In this document: in pieces, positions 1 to 7,061 of the stretch | Numbering within the stretch: the stretch's first letter is position 1 | Layout of the letters: the number at the start of each line of letters is the position of its first letter | From: Chitinophagaceae bacterium | GTDB taxonomy: Bacteria > Bacteroidota > Bacteroidia > Chitinophagales > Chitinophagaceae | Assembly (NCBI GenBank): GCA_947468255.1 | Contig: CANIMM010000073.1 | Span: forward strand, 1-11,350 | Length of the DNA stretch: 11,350 nt | Reading direction: 5' to 3' | Notes under the pieces: model-generated | What the model saw: only the letters and a program-made list of their open reading frames with translations | The model's database searches: none | Told to the model about the DNA's origin: nothing | Made by a program: the position numbers and the translations under genes

Positions 1-684
1 CACCCAAACTTTGCCATCATCACTTCTTCGATTACCTTCATTTTTATCATTGTAAGGAGAACCTCCAGTATAAATACTTCCTGAGCGTAAAGTCCAGCCG
101 CTTTTATCTGTAACCATGTGAGGCCCCGCATTTCCTGTATTAAAATACCAGTTACCATCTGGTCCGGCCGTAACGGAATGCAACGAATGATCATGATCCT
201 TCCCACCAAAACCAGTTAAAATAATTTCTTTTTTATCTGCCTTATCATCCCCATTTTCATCTGTATAAATAATCAAATTCGGAGAGCAGGAAACGATTAC
301 TTTATTTCCAATCACAGCAATACCCACTGGCGAAACCAAATCATTATCTTCTACAAATACAGTCGACTTGTCCGCCTTTCCATCCTGGTCGGTATCTTCA
401 AGAATCAATACCCGATCGCCTTTAGGATGATGCAAAAAATGTGCAGAATCATTATTGTAATTGCGGTAATTCACTGCCTCGGTAACCCAAACTCTCCCCT
501 TGTAATCAACATCCATATTGGTAGGGTTATATAACATTGGGGACTCTGCCCAAAGAGTTGCCTCAAGATCATCCGGCAAAAAAAGTCCTTTTTTATTATT
601 GGAGGAAGCATTTTTACATCCCGTTAAATAAATTATTGAAGTAAAAAAAACACCCGTAATTAAAAAATATTTTAAAAATTTCAT
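1..684 (-). CDS. Lipoprotein beta-propeller, putative membrane-bound dehydrogenase type (partial, 3' end off window)
   Basis: The frame is open from an ATG at 682-684 to the window edge, giving 228 residues with no stop; the C-terminus is outside. Residues 1-23 form a lipoprotein signal: Lys-containing start, hydrophobic core, lipobox LTGC with Cys23 as the probable lipidated residue. The mature part has the look of the PVC-type/TIGR02604 'putative membrane-bound dehydrogenase' propellers. It shows NPTNMDVDYKGRVWVTEAVN near 53-72, an HDHSLHSVTAGPDGNWY stretch near 164-180, and two Asp-rich DxDxDG-like calcium-type loops (residues 97-105 and 142-150). Full-length relatives often carry a C-terminal haem c domain (CxxCH), which cannot be checked here. 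The gene starts 35 bp after the TIM-barrel gene on the same strand, so the two are probably co-transcribed. Export and lipid anchoring are well supported. Dehydrogenase activity and substrate are inference from family resemblance. Confidence 0.8.
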   Translation of the reverse strand, partial: MKFLKYFLITGVFFTSIIYLTGCKNASSNNKKGLFLPDDLEATLWAESPMLYNPTNMDVDYKGRVWVTEAVNYRNYNNDSAHFLHHPKGDRVLILEDTDQDGKADKSTVFVEDNDLVSPVGIAVIGNKVIVSCSPNLIIYTDENGDDKADKKEIILTGFGGKDHDHSLHSVTAGPDGNWYFNTGNAGPHMVTDKSGWTLRSGSIYTGGSPYNDKNEGNRRSDDGKVWV

Positions 685-719
685 CAAGGTTAATTTAATA
701 ATATGAATAGCTATCCTGG

Positions 720-1592
720 CTATTTTGAAAAAATATTTTTTAAAAACTGCAGATTTTGCTGATAACTTTTTACTGTTTCTGCTCCTTTAGGAATAGCTCC
801 TTCTATCTGCATCCAGCCATCGCCGTTAAAACCAGTTTCGCGAACCGCTTCTCCAATAGCTTTCCAATCGTTGGTCCCGGCTCCAAGCAAAAAGCCATTC
901 TCCTTCATATGTAACTCGCAAATCCTTTCCTTCCCCAGCTTTTTAAACTCCTTCACCGTATCATATCCTGCATCAGCAACATTGCAGAAATCATAATATA
1001 TTTTTATACTTTTTGAACCTACCTGGTCGATCATATCGATTTGTTCATCCGCATTGAGATAGGATTCAATGCCTAAAATGATTCCATTTTTTTCGGCATG
1101 GGGTGCTACTTTCTTTAAGCGCCTAACTACTTCTTCTTTACCCTTGGGATCATTGCGCAGGTCGTTATTTCCAAAAAAAGCCAACAGTACCACGGGCGCA
1201 TTTAGATTCCTTGCAACATCCACACTATCCCATACCCATTGCTCAGTTCTAGGATCAGATTTATAAGGTATGTTATTTAATTCCCCCAAAGCAATACTAG
1301 AGATCTCAATTCCAGTATCTTTTGAAGATTGTAAGTACTCCTGTTGAACCGATCTATCCCGCAAGCGAAGCTGATTACTTTCAGAGCCCATACTTACCAT
1401 TAATCCATCAAGACCTATTTTTTTAGCAATATCAAAAGCTCCAATATCGCAGTTTTTACCTAGGCTCCAATCGCAAGCGCCAATTTTAAAATTTCTTTTT
1501 TTTACGACACCATCAGCAACCGAATCTATGGAACTGCCAGCAAAAGCAGTTAGCAAGGCTAAATTTTGTATGAATGCTCGTCTTGTTTTCAT
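720..1592 (-). CDS. Exported TIM-barrel sugar isomerase/epimerase-like protein with Tat-type signal
   Basis: The 290-residue protein belongs to the xylose-isomerase-like TIM-barrel (AP endonuclease 2) superfamily. I chose the ATG at 1590-1592; an in-frame TTG lies six codons upstream, but the ATG places a twin-arginine motif (TRRAFIQ, residues 3-9) right at the N-terminus, followed by a hydrophobic segment to about residue 19. This suggests export by Tat, as a folded and possibly metal-loaded protein. Likely metal ligands, in the usual order, are Glu176 (GIESYL), Asp201 (YYDFCN), His228 (ELHMKE) and Glu264 (QIEGA), so the active site looks intact. The gene lies 159 bp after the kinase and 35 bp before a lipoprotein propeller. 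Exported relatives of this kind are common in Bacteroidota beside oxidoreductases and sugar-modifying enzymes. The actual substrate cannot be read from the sequence; a periplasmic keto-sugar or similar is only a suggestion. Confidence 0.85.
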   Translation of the reverse strand: MKTRRAFIQNLALLTAFAGSSIDSVADGVVKKRNFKIGACDWSLGKNCDIGAFDIAKKIGLDGLMVSMGSESNQLRLRDRSVQQEYLQSSKDTGIEISSIALGELNNIPYKSDPRTEQWVWDSVDVARNLNAPVVLLAFFGNNDLRNDPKGKEEVVRRLKKVAPHAEKNGIILGIESYLNADEQIDMIDQVGSKSIKIYYDFCNVADAGYDTVKEFKKLGKERICELHMKENGFLLGAGTNDWKAIGEAVRETGFNGDGWMQIEGAIPKGAETVKSYQQNLQFLKNIFSK

Positions 1593-1635
1593 AAATATTT
1601 TATTACCCAAAAAAATATAAATTAATACGCTTCAC

Positions 1636-1664
1636 TAAATATAAGTTTTTTTTTAAAATCTCAA
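1636..1664 (-). promoter_or_regulatory. Possible Bacteroidota-type promoter before the TIM-barrel gene
   Basis: Read on the minus strand, TATATTTA (1636-1643) matches seven of eight positions of the Bacteroidota -7 box TAnnTTTG. A TTG (1662-1664) lies 18 bp upstream, close to the -33 TTTG spacing. This would put the transcript start about 37 bp before the ATG at 1592. The region is very AT-rich, so a chance match is quite possible. Confidence 0.25.
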
Positions 1665-1751
1665 TGATGGTAATTTATCAACATATCCTGATATTATACC
1701 CAACCCCAGTACCTTCTTAATTTAATGGCAAAATTGATTGCATTATTTCAC

Positions 1752-3119
1752 CTAAGAGTTGGCATAATATTTCAACTCTATTATATCATTGGGCAAAGGC
1801 ATTTGATTCCAGCATTGATGGATAGACAATGCAGTACCCACAGCGGTCGCCTGAGCCATAGAGGCTGCAAATACTTCTTTGTCTGGGAAAAACTTTGCCA
1901 GCAAATTCATATAAACCGAATTTTTACCAAAGCCGCCATCGACAAAAATCTTTTTTGTATCAGTACCCTGTAAAACCAATTGCGTTGAAAAAATTTGTTG
2001 GGCAATAATATCCAGTATCAATTGATGATATGCTTCGATATCAGATGTAAATGAACTAAGTTCCTTTTTCGAAAAATCAGATGCTTTTAAATCGATAGGG
2101 CATTCGGCTTGTTGAAATTTATGCTGCAAGTCAATAACTACTTCGGCATCATAATTAATATCCCGATAACGGATAATACTTTGATTAAAATGAGCTGCGA
2201 TTCTGTTTACCTGCTGTTCATGTTCATAACCAGCAAATAAACGGGAGGCTTTTACTGGCTTTCCCTCATAAGTCATAAAACAGAGGCAGTCATTGGACAA
2301 TTCTTCATCGGTAAGTGGTGTTTGGTTAAAAGGATTTAAACTGATACACCAAGTTCCCGTTGAGATTAAAACAAATGGTTCATGAAAATTTACGAGGTAA
2401 GGAATTAATGCAGCTGAACTATCATGAAGGCCGATACCAACAAAATAGGTATTGCCCATAAAATTAGTAGTCAACACCTCATTGCCAGGTAAAATAGGTG
2501 CCAATTTTTCTAACACCCCTTCCTGTTGTACCCATTGGTGATATTGCATTTTATTGAAATCCCAGAGATTGGTATGGCATCCAATGCTAGTAATATCTGA
2601 GCAGGGAATACCACTAATCAGATAACTGAGGTATTGCGGCAAATGAAGTGCGTATTTTATTTTTTTAAATAACGCTGGCCTTTCATACTTGATGCGATAC
2701 AATTGCATACCAGAATTTAAACTCCCTAAAACAGGCGAAGCTGTTTGATGAGTGAAAGACTGCACGCCTCCGTAGGTATCATAAAATTGATTATGCAGTG
2801 TATCAGGATACTTTTTTAAATAATTATACAATGGTGTAAGTGGTTTCCCATTTTCATCTATATAAACTAAACTGGCCCCGTAAGAAGAAAAATTAATGGC
2901 TTTTATAGAAAACTCCTTCATACTGATAACTTCCTGCAAAGAATCAATAATACTAAAGCTAAGACTTTCTAAATTATCGCATTCATCCCCGTCCTCATCC
3001 TTTGTCTCAGGAAATTTGGCTGATTTTTCATACACGATTTTATATTGACTATCAAACAGGAATAATTTTTTGTTGGTTTTACCAACATCAAAAATTGCTA
3101 TAACTGGTATACTCGCCAT
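1752..3119 (-). CDS. FGGY-family carbohydrate kinase, probable L-rhamnulokinase
   Basis: The 455-residue cytoplasmic kinase would phosphorylate L-rhamnulose to L-rhamnulose 1-phosphate with ATP. FGGY-fold signatures are present in order. The first phosphate loop is IFDVGKTNKK (9-18), and GIGLHDSSAAL (228-238) contains Asp233, the likely catalytic base. ISTGTW (252-257) and FVDGGFGKN (392-400) form the ATP site, and a closing AQATAVGTAL helix spans 422-431. The phosphate loop differs from the DLGASSGR form of E. coli RhaB, so this is another FGGY branch and the rhamnulokinase call rests mostly on context: no other kinase is present in an otherwise complete rhamnose pathway. The gene starts 102 bp after the isomerase, a wider gap than within the block upstream, with a purine-rich AAAAGGA about 12 bp before the ATG. 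L-fuculose or another ketose is a possible alternative substrate. Confidence 0.85.
   Translation of the reverse strand: MASIPVIAIFDVGKTNKKLFLFDSQYKIVYEKSAKFPETKDEDGDECDNLESLSFSIIDSLQEVISMKEFSIKAINFSSYGASLVYIDENGKPLTPLYNYLKKYPDTLHNQFYDTYGGVQSFTHQTASPVLGSLNSGMQLYRIKYERPALFKKIKYALHLPQYLSYLISGIPCSDITSIGCHTNLWDFNKMQYHQWVQQEGVLEKLAPILPGNEVLTTNFMGNTYFVGIGLHDSSAALIPYLVNFHEPFVLISTGTWCISLNPFNQTPLTDEELSNDCLCFMTYEGKPVKASRLFAGYEHEQQVNRIAAHFNQSIIRYRDINYDAEVVIDLQHKFQQAECPIDLKASDFSKKELSSFTSDIEAYHQLILDIIAQQIFSTQLVLQGTDTKKIFVDGGFGKNSVYMNLLAKFFPDKEVFAASMAQATAVGTALSIHQCWNQMPLPNDIIELKYYANS
1755..1779 (-). repeat. Inverted repeat at the kinase stop codon
   Basis: AGAGTTG (1755-1761) and CAACTCT (1773-1779) are perfect 7-bp complements around an 11-bp AT-rich loop. 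The repeat covers the last sense codons of the kinase gene and ends one base before its stop codon. No T-run follows on the minus strand, so it is not a standard intrinsic terminator. It could slow 3' decay of the rhamnose transcript or be chance. Confidence 0.3.
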
Positions 3120-3167
3120 AGGGGATTTTTTCCTTTTAAATAATTTTAGAAATGGACGTCTCGCAAC

Positions 3168-3197
3168 CTATCTATTCTGTTAAACAACCTTAGATAG
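3168..3197. repeat. Inverted repeat between the isomerase and kinase genes
   Basis: CTATCTA (3168-3174) and TAGATAG (3191-3197) are perfect 7-bp complements separated by 16 bp. The dyad sits in the 102-bp gap that is the longest inside the rhamnose block, about 50 bp before the kinase ATG. It has no T-tract and low GC content, so a terminator is unlikely. An operator or weak mRNA hairpin is possible but unproven. Confidence 0.3.
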
Positions 3198-3221
3198 AAT
3201 GAATGATATTTCAACAACTTT

Positions 3222-4496
3222 CTACAAACCTGTTGCCACTGTTGTCTGTCCCCGTTCTTTAATCAACTGCTCCCTGACTTTCAAATCACGGAATAATTGA
3301 ACTGGCTGTAAAGCACCACCAGCTCTTAGTCTTGCCTCAGCCACCAACGGACGCACATCCGTTCTGTAAGCAGCCTGCAATATTTCCTGCGCTTTCACTA
3401 CATCATTAACAGCCTGTGCTTCTTTTAATGCTTTTGTATCTACTATCAATGCTTGAGCATAAGCAATCATAATTGCTTCAATGGATTGCAATAAATCTTC
3501 CAAAGGATCCTTTACATTATGACTTGCATCAATCATCCAAGCTAAGTCAGTGGCATGATTCATTGCTTTTGCATCCATCCCTTCTACTAGTTCGTTGAAA
3601 ATTAAAAATAACTGATATGGATTAATGCTGCCCACAGTCAAATCATCATCACCGTATTTGCTATCATTGAAATGAAACCCTGCCAACTTATCCTCCATCA
3701 TCAATAAAGATACAATTTGTTCAATATTAGCATTTGGCAAGTGGTGACCAAGATCCACTAATGTATACGCTTTTGGTCCTAGTTTGGAAGTATATAAAAG
3801 GGATTGCCCCCAATCGCCTACCGTAGTAGAATAAAAATTGGGCTCATAAGCCTTATACTCCACAAATACTTTCCAATCGGCCGGCAAGGCGGCATAAATC
3901 TCCTGCAAACTTTCGTAGGTATTCTGCCAAGCGGTTCTGAAATTCAATTGGCCAGGAAAACAAGACCCATCCGCTAGCCACACGGTCAGTGATTTTGACC
4001 CTAATGCGACCCCTTGGTTAATCACTTCTATATTATGATCAATGGCCTGTCTGCGAACCGCCTTATCAACATGCTGCAGAGATCCGAATTTATAACTATG
4101 CGTTTGTACCTGCTGATCTTGAAAGGTGTTGGAATTAACCGCGTCAAATTTTAGATTATGTTTTGCCGCAAGCGCTTTAATAGCAGTTGCATCAGATGGG
4201 ATATCCCATGGAATATGCAATGAAATAGCACCGCTTGACTGATTGAGGGCATGCAATAGACCGATATCTTCTATTTTCTGTTCTAAATTTCCAGGTTCTC
4301 CAGCTCCACTAAAACGGCCAAACCTAGTTCCACCTGTACCCAATGCCCAACTCGGAATGGCAACTTGAAAATCAAGCAGTTTTTGTAGGATGGACGCTGT
4401 ATTATTAATCCCGGAGGCGGTATATTCAAAACTCCGTTGGTGTGCTGCAAGATGTTTGCCGTTACGCTCTTCGATCCGTTGCTTATTCAATAACAT
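3222..4496 (-). CDS. rhaI: L-rhamnose isomerase, Pseudomonas stutzeri RhaI type
   Basis: The 424-residue enzyme interconverts L-rhamnose and L-rhamnulose in the cytoplasm. It is a TIM-barrel metal-dependent isomerase of the length seen for the P. stutzeri enzyme (about 430 residues) and not recognisably similar to E. coli RhaA. The N-terminal part carries PSWALGTGGTRFGRF (48-62), a feature of this group. Probable metal and catalytic residues lie in VEYKAYEP (Glu213), LVDLGHH (Asp248, His251), GFHFND (His275, Asp278), the acidic loop YGDDDL (Asp283-285) and MIDASH (Asp323). All look intact. I take the ATG at 4494-4496; an A-rich stretch precedes it but no clear Shine-Dalgarno. It follows the mutarotase by 33 bp and precedes the kinase by 102 bp, matching the order of pathway steps. 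Enzymes of this branch can be promiscuous toward other aldoses, but the neighbours point clearly to rhamnose. Confidence 0.93.
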   Translation of the reverse strand: MLLNKQRIEERNGKHLAAHQRSFEYTASGINNTASILQKLLDFQVAIPSWALGTGGTRFGRFSGAGEPGNLEQKIEDIGLLHALNQSSGAISLHIPWDIPSDATAIKALAAKHNLKFDAVNSNTFQDQQVQTHSYKFGSLQHVDKAVRRQAIDHNIEVINQGVALGSKSLTVWLADGSCFPGQLNFRTAWQNTYESLQEIYAALPADWKVFVEYKAYEPNFYSTTVGDWGQSLLYTSKLGPKAYTLVDLGHHLPNANIEQIVSLLMMEDKLAGFHFNDSKYGDDDLTVGSINPYQLFLIFNELVEGMDAKAMNHATDLAWMIDASHNVKDPLEDLLQSIEAIMIAYAQALIVDTKALKEAQAVNDVVKAQEILQAAYRTDVRPLVAEARLRAGGALQPVQLFRDLKVREQLIKERGQTTVATGL

Positions 4497-4529
4497 ACAG
4501 TTTTTTTTATTGCTACTTAATAGTATACT

Positions 4530-4907
4530 TTAATCCAAATGAAAAACTTCTTGTAATGGAATACTAACTGGTGAGTTGTCTGCATTGCTATCCATAATAT
4601 CCTTCATATAAGCCCACCACTTTTGCATTACCGGATGTAAAGGCAGGTCATCTAGCAGCATAGGATCCTGCACTTTCAATACACCAAATAAATTACCGGA
4701 AGCTTCCTCCAAAAAAATAGAATAGTCACTTACTCCGGTTTCTTTTAATAATATCTGAAGGTCGGGCCATAATTCATCATGCCTCTTTTTATATTCAGCT
4801 TCTTGTCCTTTATGAAGCTTCATTTTAAAGGCAAGTCGATGGGCACTCAACGTTCCTGAGCTATTATTCCCAGAAAAACTTTCGGTGGATTTATTTTCTT
4901 CATTCAT
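4530..4907 (-). CDS. rhaM: L-rhamnose mutarotase
   Basis: The 125-residue protein interconverts the alpha and beta anomers of L-rhamnose, supplying the form the isomerase uses. Residues 24-125 align by eye with E. coli RhaM along its whole length: RLAFKMKL, then KKRHDELWPDL with His43 equal to the E. coli active-site His22, DYSIFLE (61-67), QKWWAYMKDIM (95-105) with the Trp pair 97-98, and the C-terminal signature DNSPVS...LQEVFHLD (110-125). The first 22 residues are an added Ser/Asn/Glu-rich tail absent from the 104-residue E. coli protein. No in-frame ATG lies nearer the first conserved strand, so the ATG at 4905-4907 is the sensible start. It begins 12 bp after the aldolase fusion, strongly implying co-transcription and possibly translational coupling. 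Confidence 0.96.
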   Translation of the reverse strand: MNEENKSTESFSGNNSSGTLSAHRLAFKMKLHKGQEAEYKKRHDELWPDLQILLKETGVSDYSIFLEEASGNLFGVLKVQDPMLLDDLPLHPVMQKWWAYMKDIMDSNADNSPVSIPLQEVFHLD

Positions 4908-4919
4908 ATTGATTATACA

Positions 4920-7034
4920 TTATCTCATAAACGCCATTGCTACACCACCATCCACATTCAATGTATTACCGGTGGATTTATTTAACAATCCCCCCACAAA
5001 AGCAAAACATGCGTTGGCAATATCATCTGGCAGTATCATTTCATTTAACAAAGTTCGCTTAGCATAATAGGCGGGCAATTCAGCTACTGTAATGCCATAT
5101 GCTTTGGCACGACCTTCGGCCCATCCGCCGGCCCAAATATTAGAATCGGCAATCACTGCATCCGGATTCACTGCATTTACTCTAATCTTATCGCCGCCTA
5201 CTTCTGCAGCCATCAACCTACTCAAATGAGCCTGTGCAGCCTTGGCAGAACCATAGCCTGCATTGTTAGGACCAGCTACCACAGAGTTTTTTGAAACAAT
5301 ATTGATCACATCTCCACCAATATCTTGCTTACGCATAACGGCAACACCTGACTGCGAAACGAGGAACTGACCCTTCACTAAAATATCATATAATTTATCC
5401 CAGTCTTCAATGCTATGGTCGGCAATGGTTTTAGAGATACTGATTCCGGCATTGTTTATAATAATATCTACTCCTCCAAAAGCAAGCGCTGCACCTTCCA
5501 TTGCCTGGTTGATCGTTTCCAAATTGGTCACATCCAAAATCACTGCTGCAGCTGCATCTTTTCCATATAATTGGATGAATTCAGCAGTAGCTATCTGCAA
5601 TCTTTCTTCATTAATATCATTGATAATCACACAAGCTCCCTCTGAGGCAAACTTTTTAGCAATCGCTTTGCCAATACCACCGGCACTTCCAGTGATCAAT
5701 GCAATGCGACCAGATAAAGATTTAGGCTTCGGCATCCTTTGGAGTTTCGCTTCCTCTAGCAACCAGTATTCAATATTAAAAGCTTCTTGTCGGGGTAATG
5801 AAGTATATTCAGAAACGGCTTCAGCACCCTTCATTACATTGATAGCATTGATATAAAATTCTGCAGCTACTCTTGCCGTTTGTTTATCTTTTGCAAAAGT
5901 AAACATACCCACACCAGGGTACAATAACACTACCGGATTGGCATCGCGGATAGCGGGACTATTTGGATGTTTGCAAGCAGCATAATAATCAGCATACATT
6001 TTTCGATATGCTTCAAATGCAGGTGCGATGGTAGTTTTGATGGCTGCTACATCACTTAAATCAGCTTCAGGAGCTAAAGACAATACCAACGGACTAATCT
6101 TAGTTCGCAAGAAATGGTCAGGGCAACTCGTTCCCAGCGGAGCCAATCTATCTAGGTCATTGGAATTGATAAATTGTAATACGCGGTCATCGTCGGTAAA
6201 ATGTCCGATCATTTTAGTTTGTGAAGAACAAAAACCTCTCAACACTGGAGCCAAAGCCGCAGCTTGTTTCAATCTTTTTTCTTTTGGTAGCGATTTAATT
6301 TTAGCTCCTCCAAAAATTTCACCTTTTTTTCCGTAGTTCTCCTCCAGATAGATAGAACAACGCTCTACCACTTCAAGTGTATTGAGGTAACTTTCGTAGG
6401 CTGTATCGCCCCAGGTAAACAATCCATGGGATCCTAGCATAATACCGCGGATACCTGGGTTTTCATCTAGGCACTGTTTTAATTGAAGGCCAAGATCAAA
6501 ACCCGGCTTTTGCCAGCCTACCCAACCAATTTTTCCATCAAACAATTCCTGGGTGATTTTTTTACCATCTTTAGCAGCAGCAATAGCGATGGCTGCATCG
6601 GGATGTAAATGATCGATGTGCTTGAAAGGCAAAAAGCCATGCAAGGCGGTATCAATAGAAGGTGCTTTGGATGCCAGATCATAAATACAATGATTGAATA
6701 ATTCAACCATTTCATCTTCATGTTCGATGCCCCTATAAATATTTTTTAAATTTAGCAATCGATCCATATGAAGGGCTGCGAGACCATTTTTTTTGAGCGT
6801 ACCAATATCACCACCACTTCCTTTCACCCACATCACTTCTTTTTCAACGCCCGTCAAGGGGTCTTTGGCCATTGCCTTACAAGAAGTATTGCCACCTCCG
6901 TAATTGGTTAACCTAAGATCGGCTCCCAATAAATTGGAGCGATAAATTAATAAGGCAACTTCATCACCTTCCAATTCAGCTGCTTTGGCTTTATCCCACA
7001 GATAACTCACATGTTTAAATTCAATTACACCCAT
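4920..7034 (-). CDS. Bifunctional rhamnulose-1-phosphate aldolase / short-chain dehydrogenase (lactaldehyde-processing)
   Basis: The 704-residue fusion carries two enzymes. Residues about 20-400 are a class II aldolase domain: TNYGGGNTSCK (43-53), VKGSGGD (70-76), the zinc-site region DHLHPDAA (141-148) and GSHGLFTWGD (201-210). It should split L-rhamnulose 1-phosphate into dihydroxyacetone phosphate and L-lactaldehyde. Residues about 440-704 are a classical short-chain dehydrogenase with the nucleotide loop TGSAGGIG (448-455), NNAG (527-530) and a Ser581/Tyr594/Lys598 catalytic set, all intact. This architecture is known in several phyla (often called RhaEW or RhaD-ADH), where the second domain is thought to oxidise lactaldehyde to lactate. 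The direction cannot be told from sequence. The gene begins 27 bp after rhaT and ends 12 bp before rhaM. An AT-rich leader replaces a Shine-Dalgarno, as is common in Bacteroidota. Confidence 0.95.
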   Translation of the reverse strand: MGVIEFKHVSYLWDKAKAAELEGDEVALLIYRSNLLGADLRLTNYGGGNTSCKAMAKDPLTGVEKEVMWVKGSGGDIGTLKKNGLAALHMDRLLNLKNIYRGIEHEDEMVELFNHCIYDLASKAPSIDTALHGFLPFKHIDHLHPDAAIAIAAAKDGKKITQELFDGKIGWVGWQKPGFDLGLQLKQCLDENPGIRGIMLGSHGLFTWGDTAYESYLNTLEVVERCSIYLEENYGKKGEIFGGAKIKSLPKEKRLKQAAALAPVLRGFCSSQTKMIGHFTDDDRVLQFINSNDLDRLAPLGTSCPDHFLRTKISPLVLSLAPEADLSDVAAIKTTIAPAFEAYRKMYADYYAACKHPNSPAIRDANPVVLLYPGVGMFTFAKDKQTARVAAEFYINAINVMKGAEAVSEYTSLPRQEAFNIEYWLLEEAKLQRMPKPKSLSGRIALITGSAGGIGKAIAKKFASEGACVIINDINEERLQIATAEFIQLYGKDAAAAVILDVTNLETINQAMEGAALAFGGVDIIINNAGISISKTIADHSIEDWDKLYDILVKGQFLVSQSGVAVMRKQDIGGDVINIVSKNSVVAGPNNAGYGSAKAAQAHLSRLMAAEVGGDKIRVNAVNPDAVIADSNIWAGGWAEGRAKAYGITVAELPAYYAKRTLLNEMILPDDIANACFAFVGGLLNKSTGNTLNVDGGVAMAFMR

Positions 7035-7061
7035 CGTTGTTTATTTTATATTATTAAAAAA

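Noticed and set aside
1593..1610. TTG start six codons upstream for the TIM-barrel protein
   Set aside because: It would place six residues before the twin-arginine signal without benefit; the ATG at 1592 gives a standard Tat-type N-terminus.
1725..1973. 82-codon plus-strand open frame reaching from the intergenic gap into the kinase gene
   Set aside because: Most of it overlaps conserved kinase codons on the other strand, including the ATP-site region, and its product resembles nothing I know.
4522..4529. AGTATACT palindrome before the isomerase gene
   Set aside because: An 8-bp AT-rich palindrome is expected by chance in this composition and it has no partner site nearby.
5410..5856. 148-codon plus-strand open frame
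   Set aside because: It lies wholly antisense to the dehydrogenase half of the aldolase fusion, has no recognisable motif, and is explained by codon bias of the true gene.
6028..6336. 102-codon plus-strand open frame
   Set aside because: It is antisense to the aldolase domain with no family resemblance and no plausible leader.
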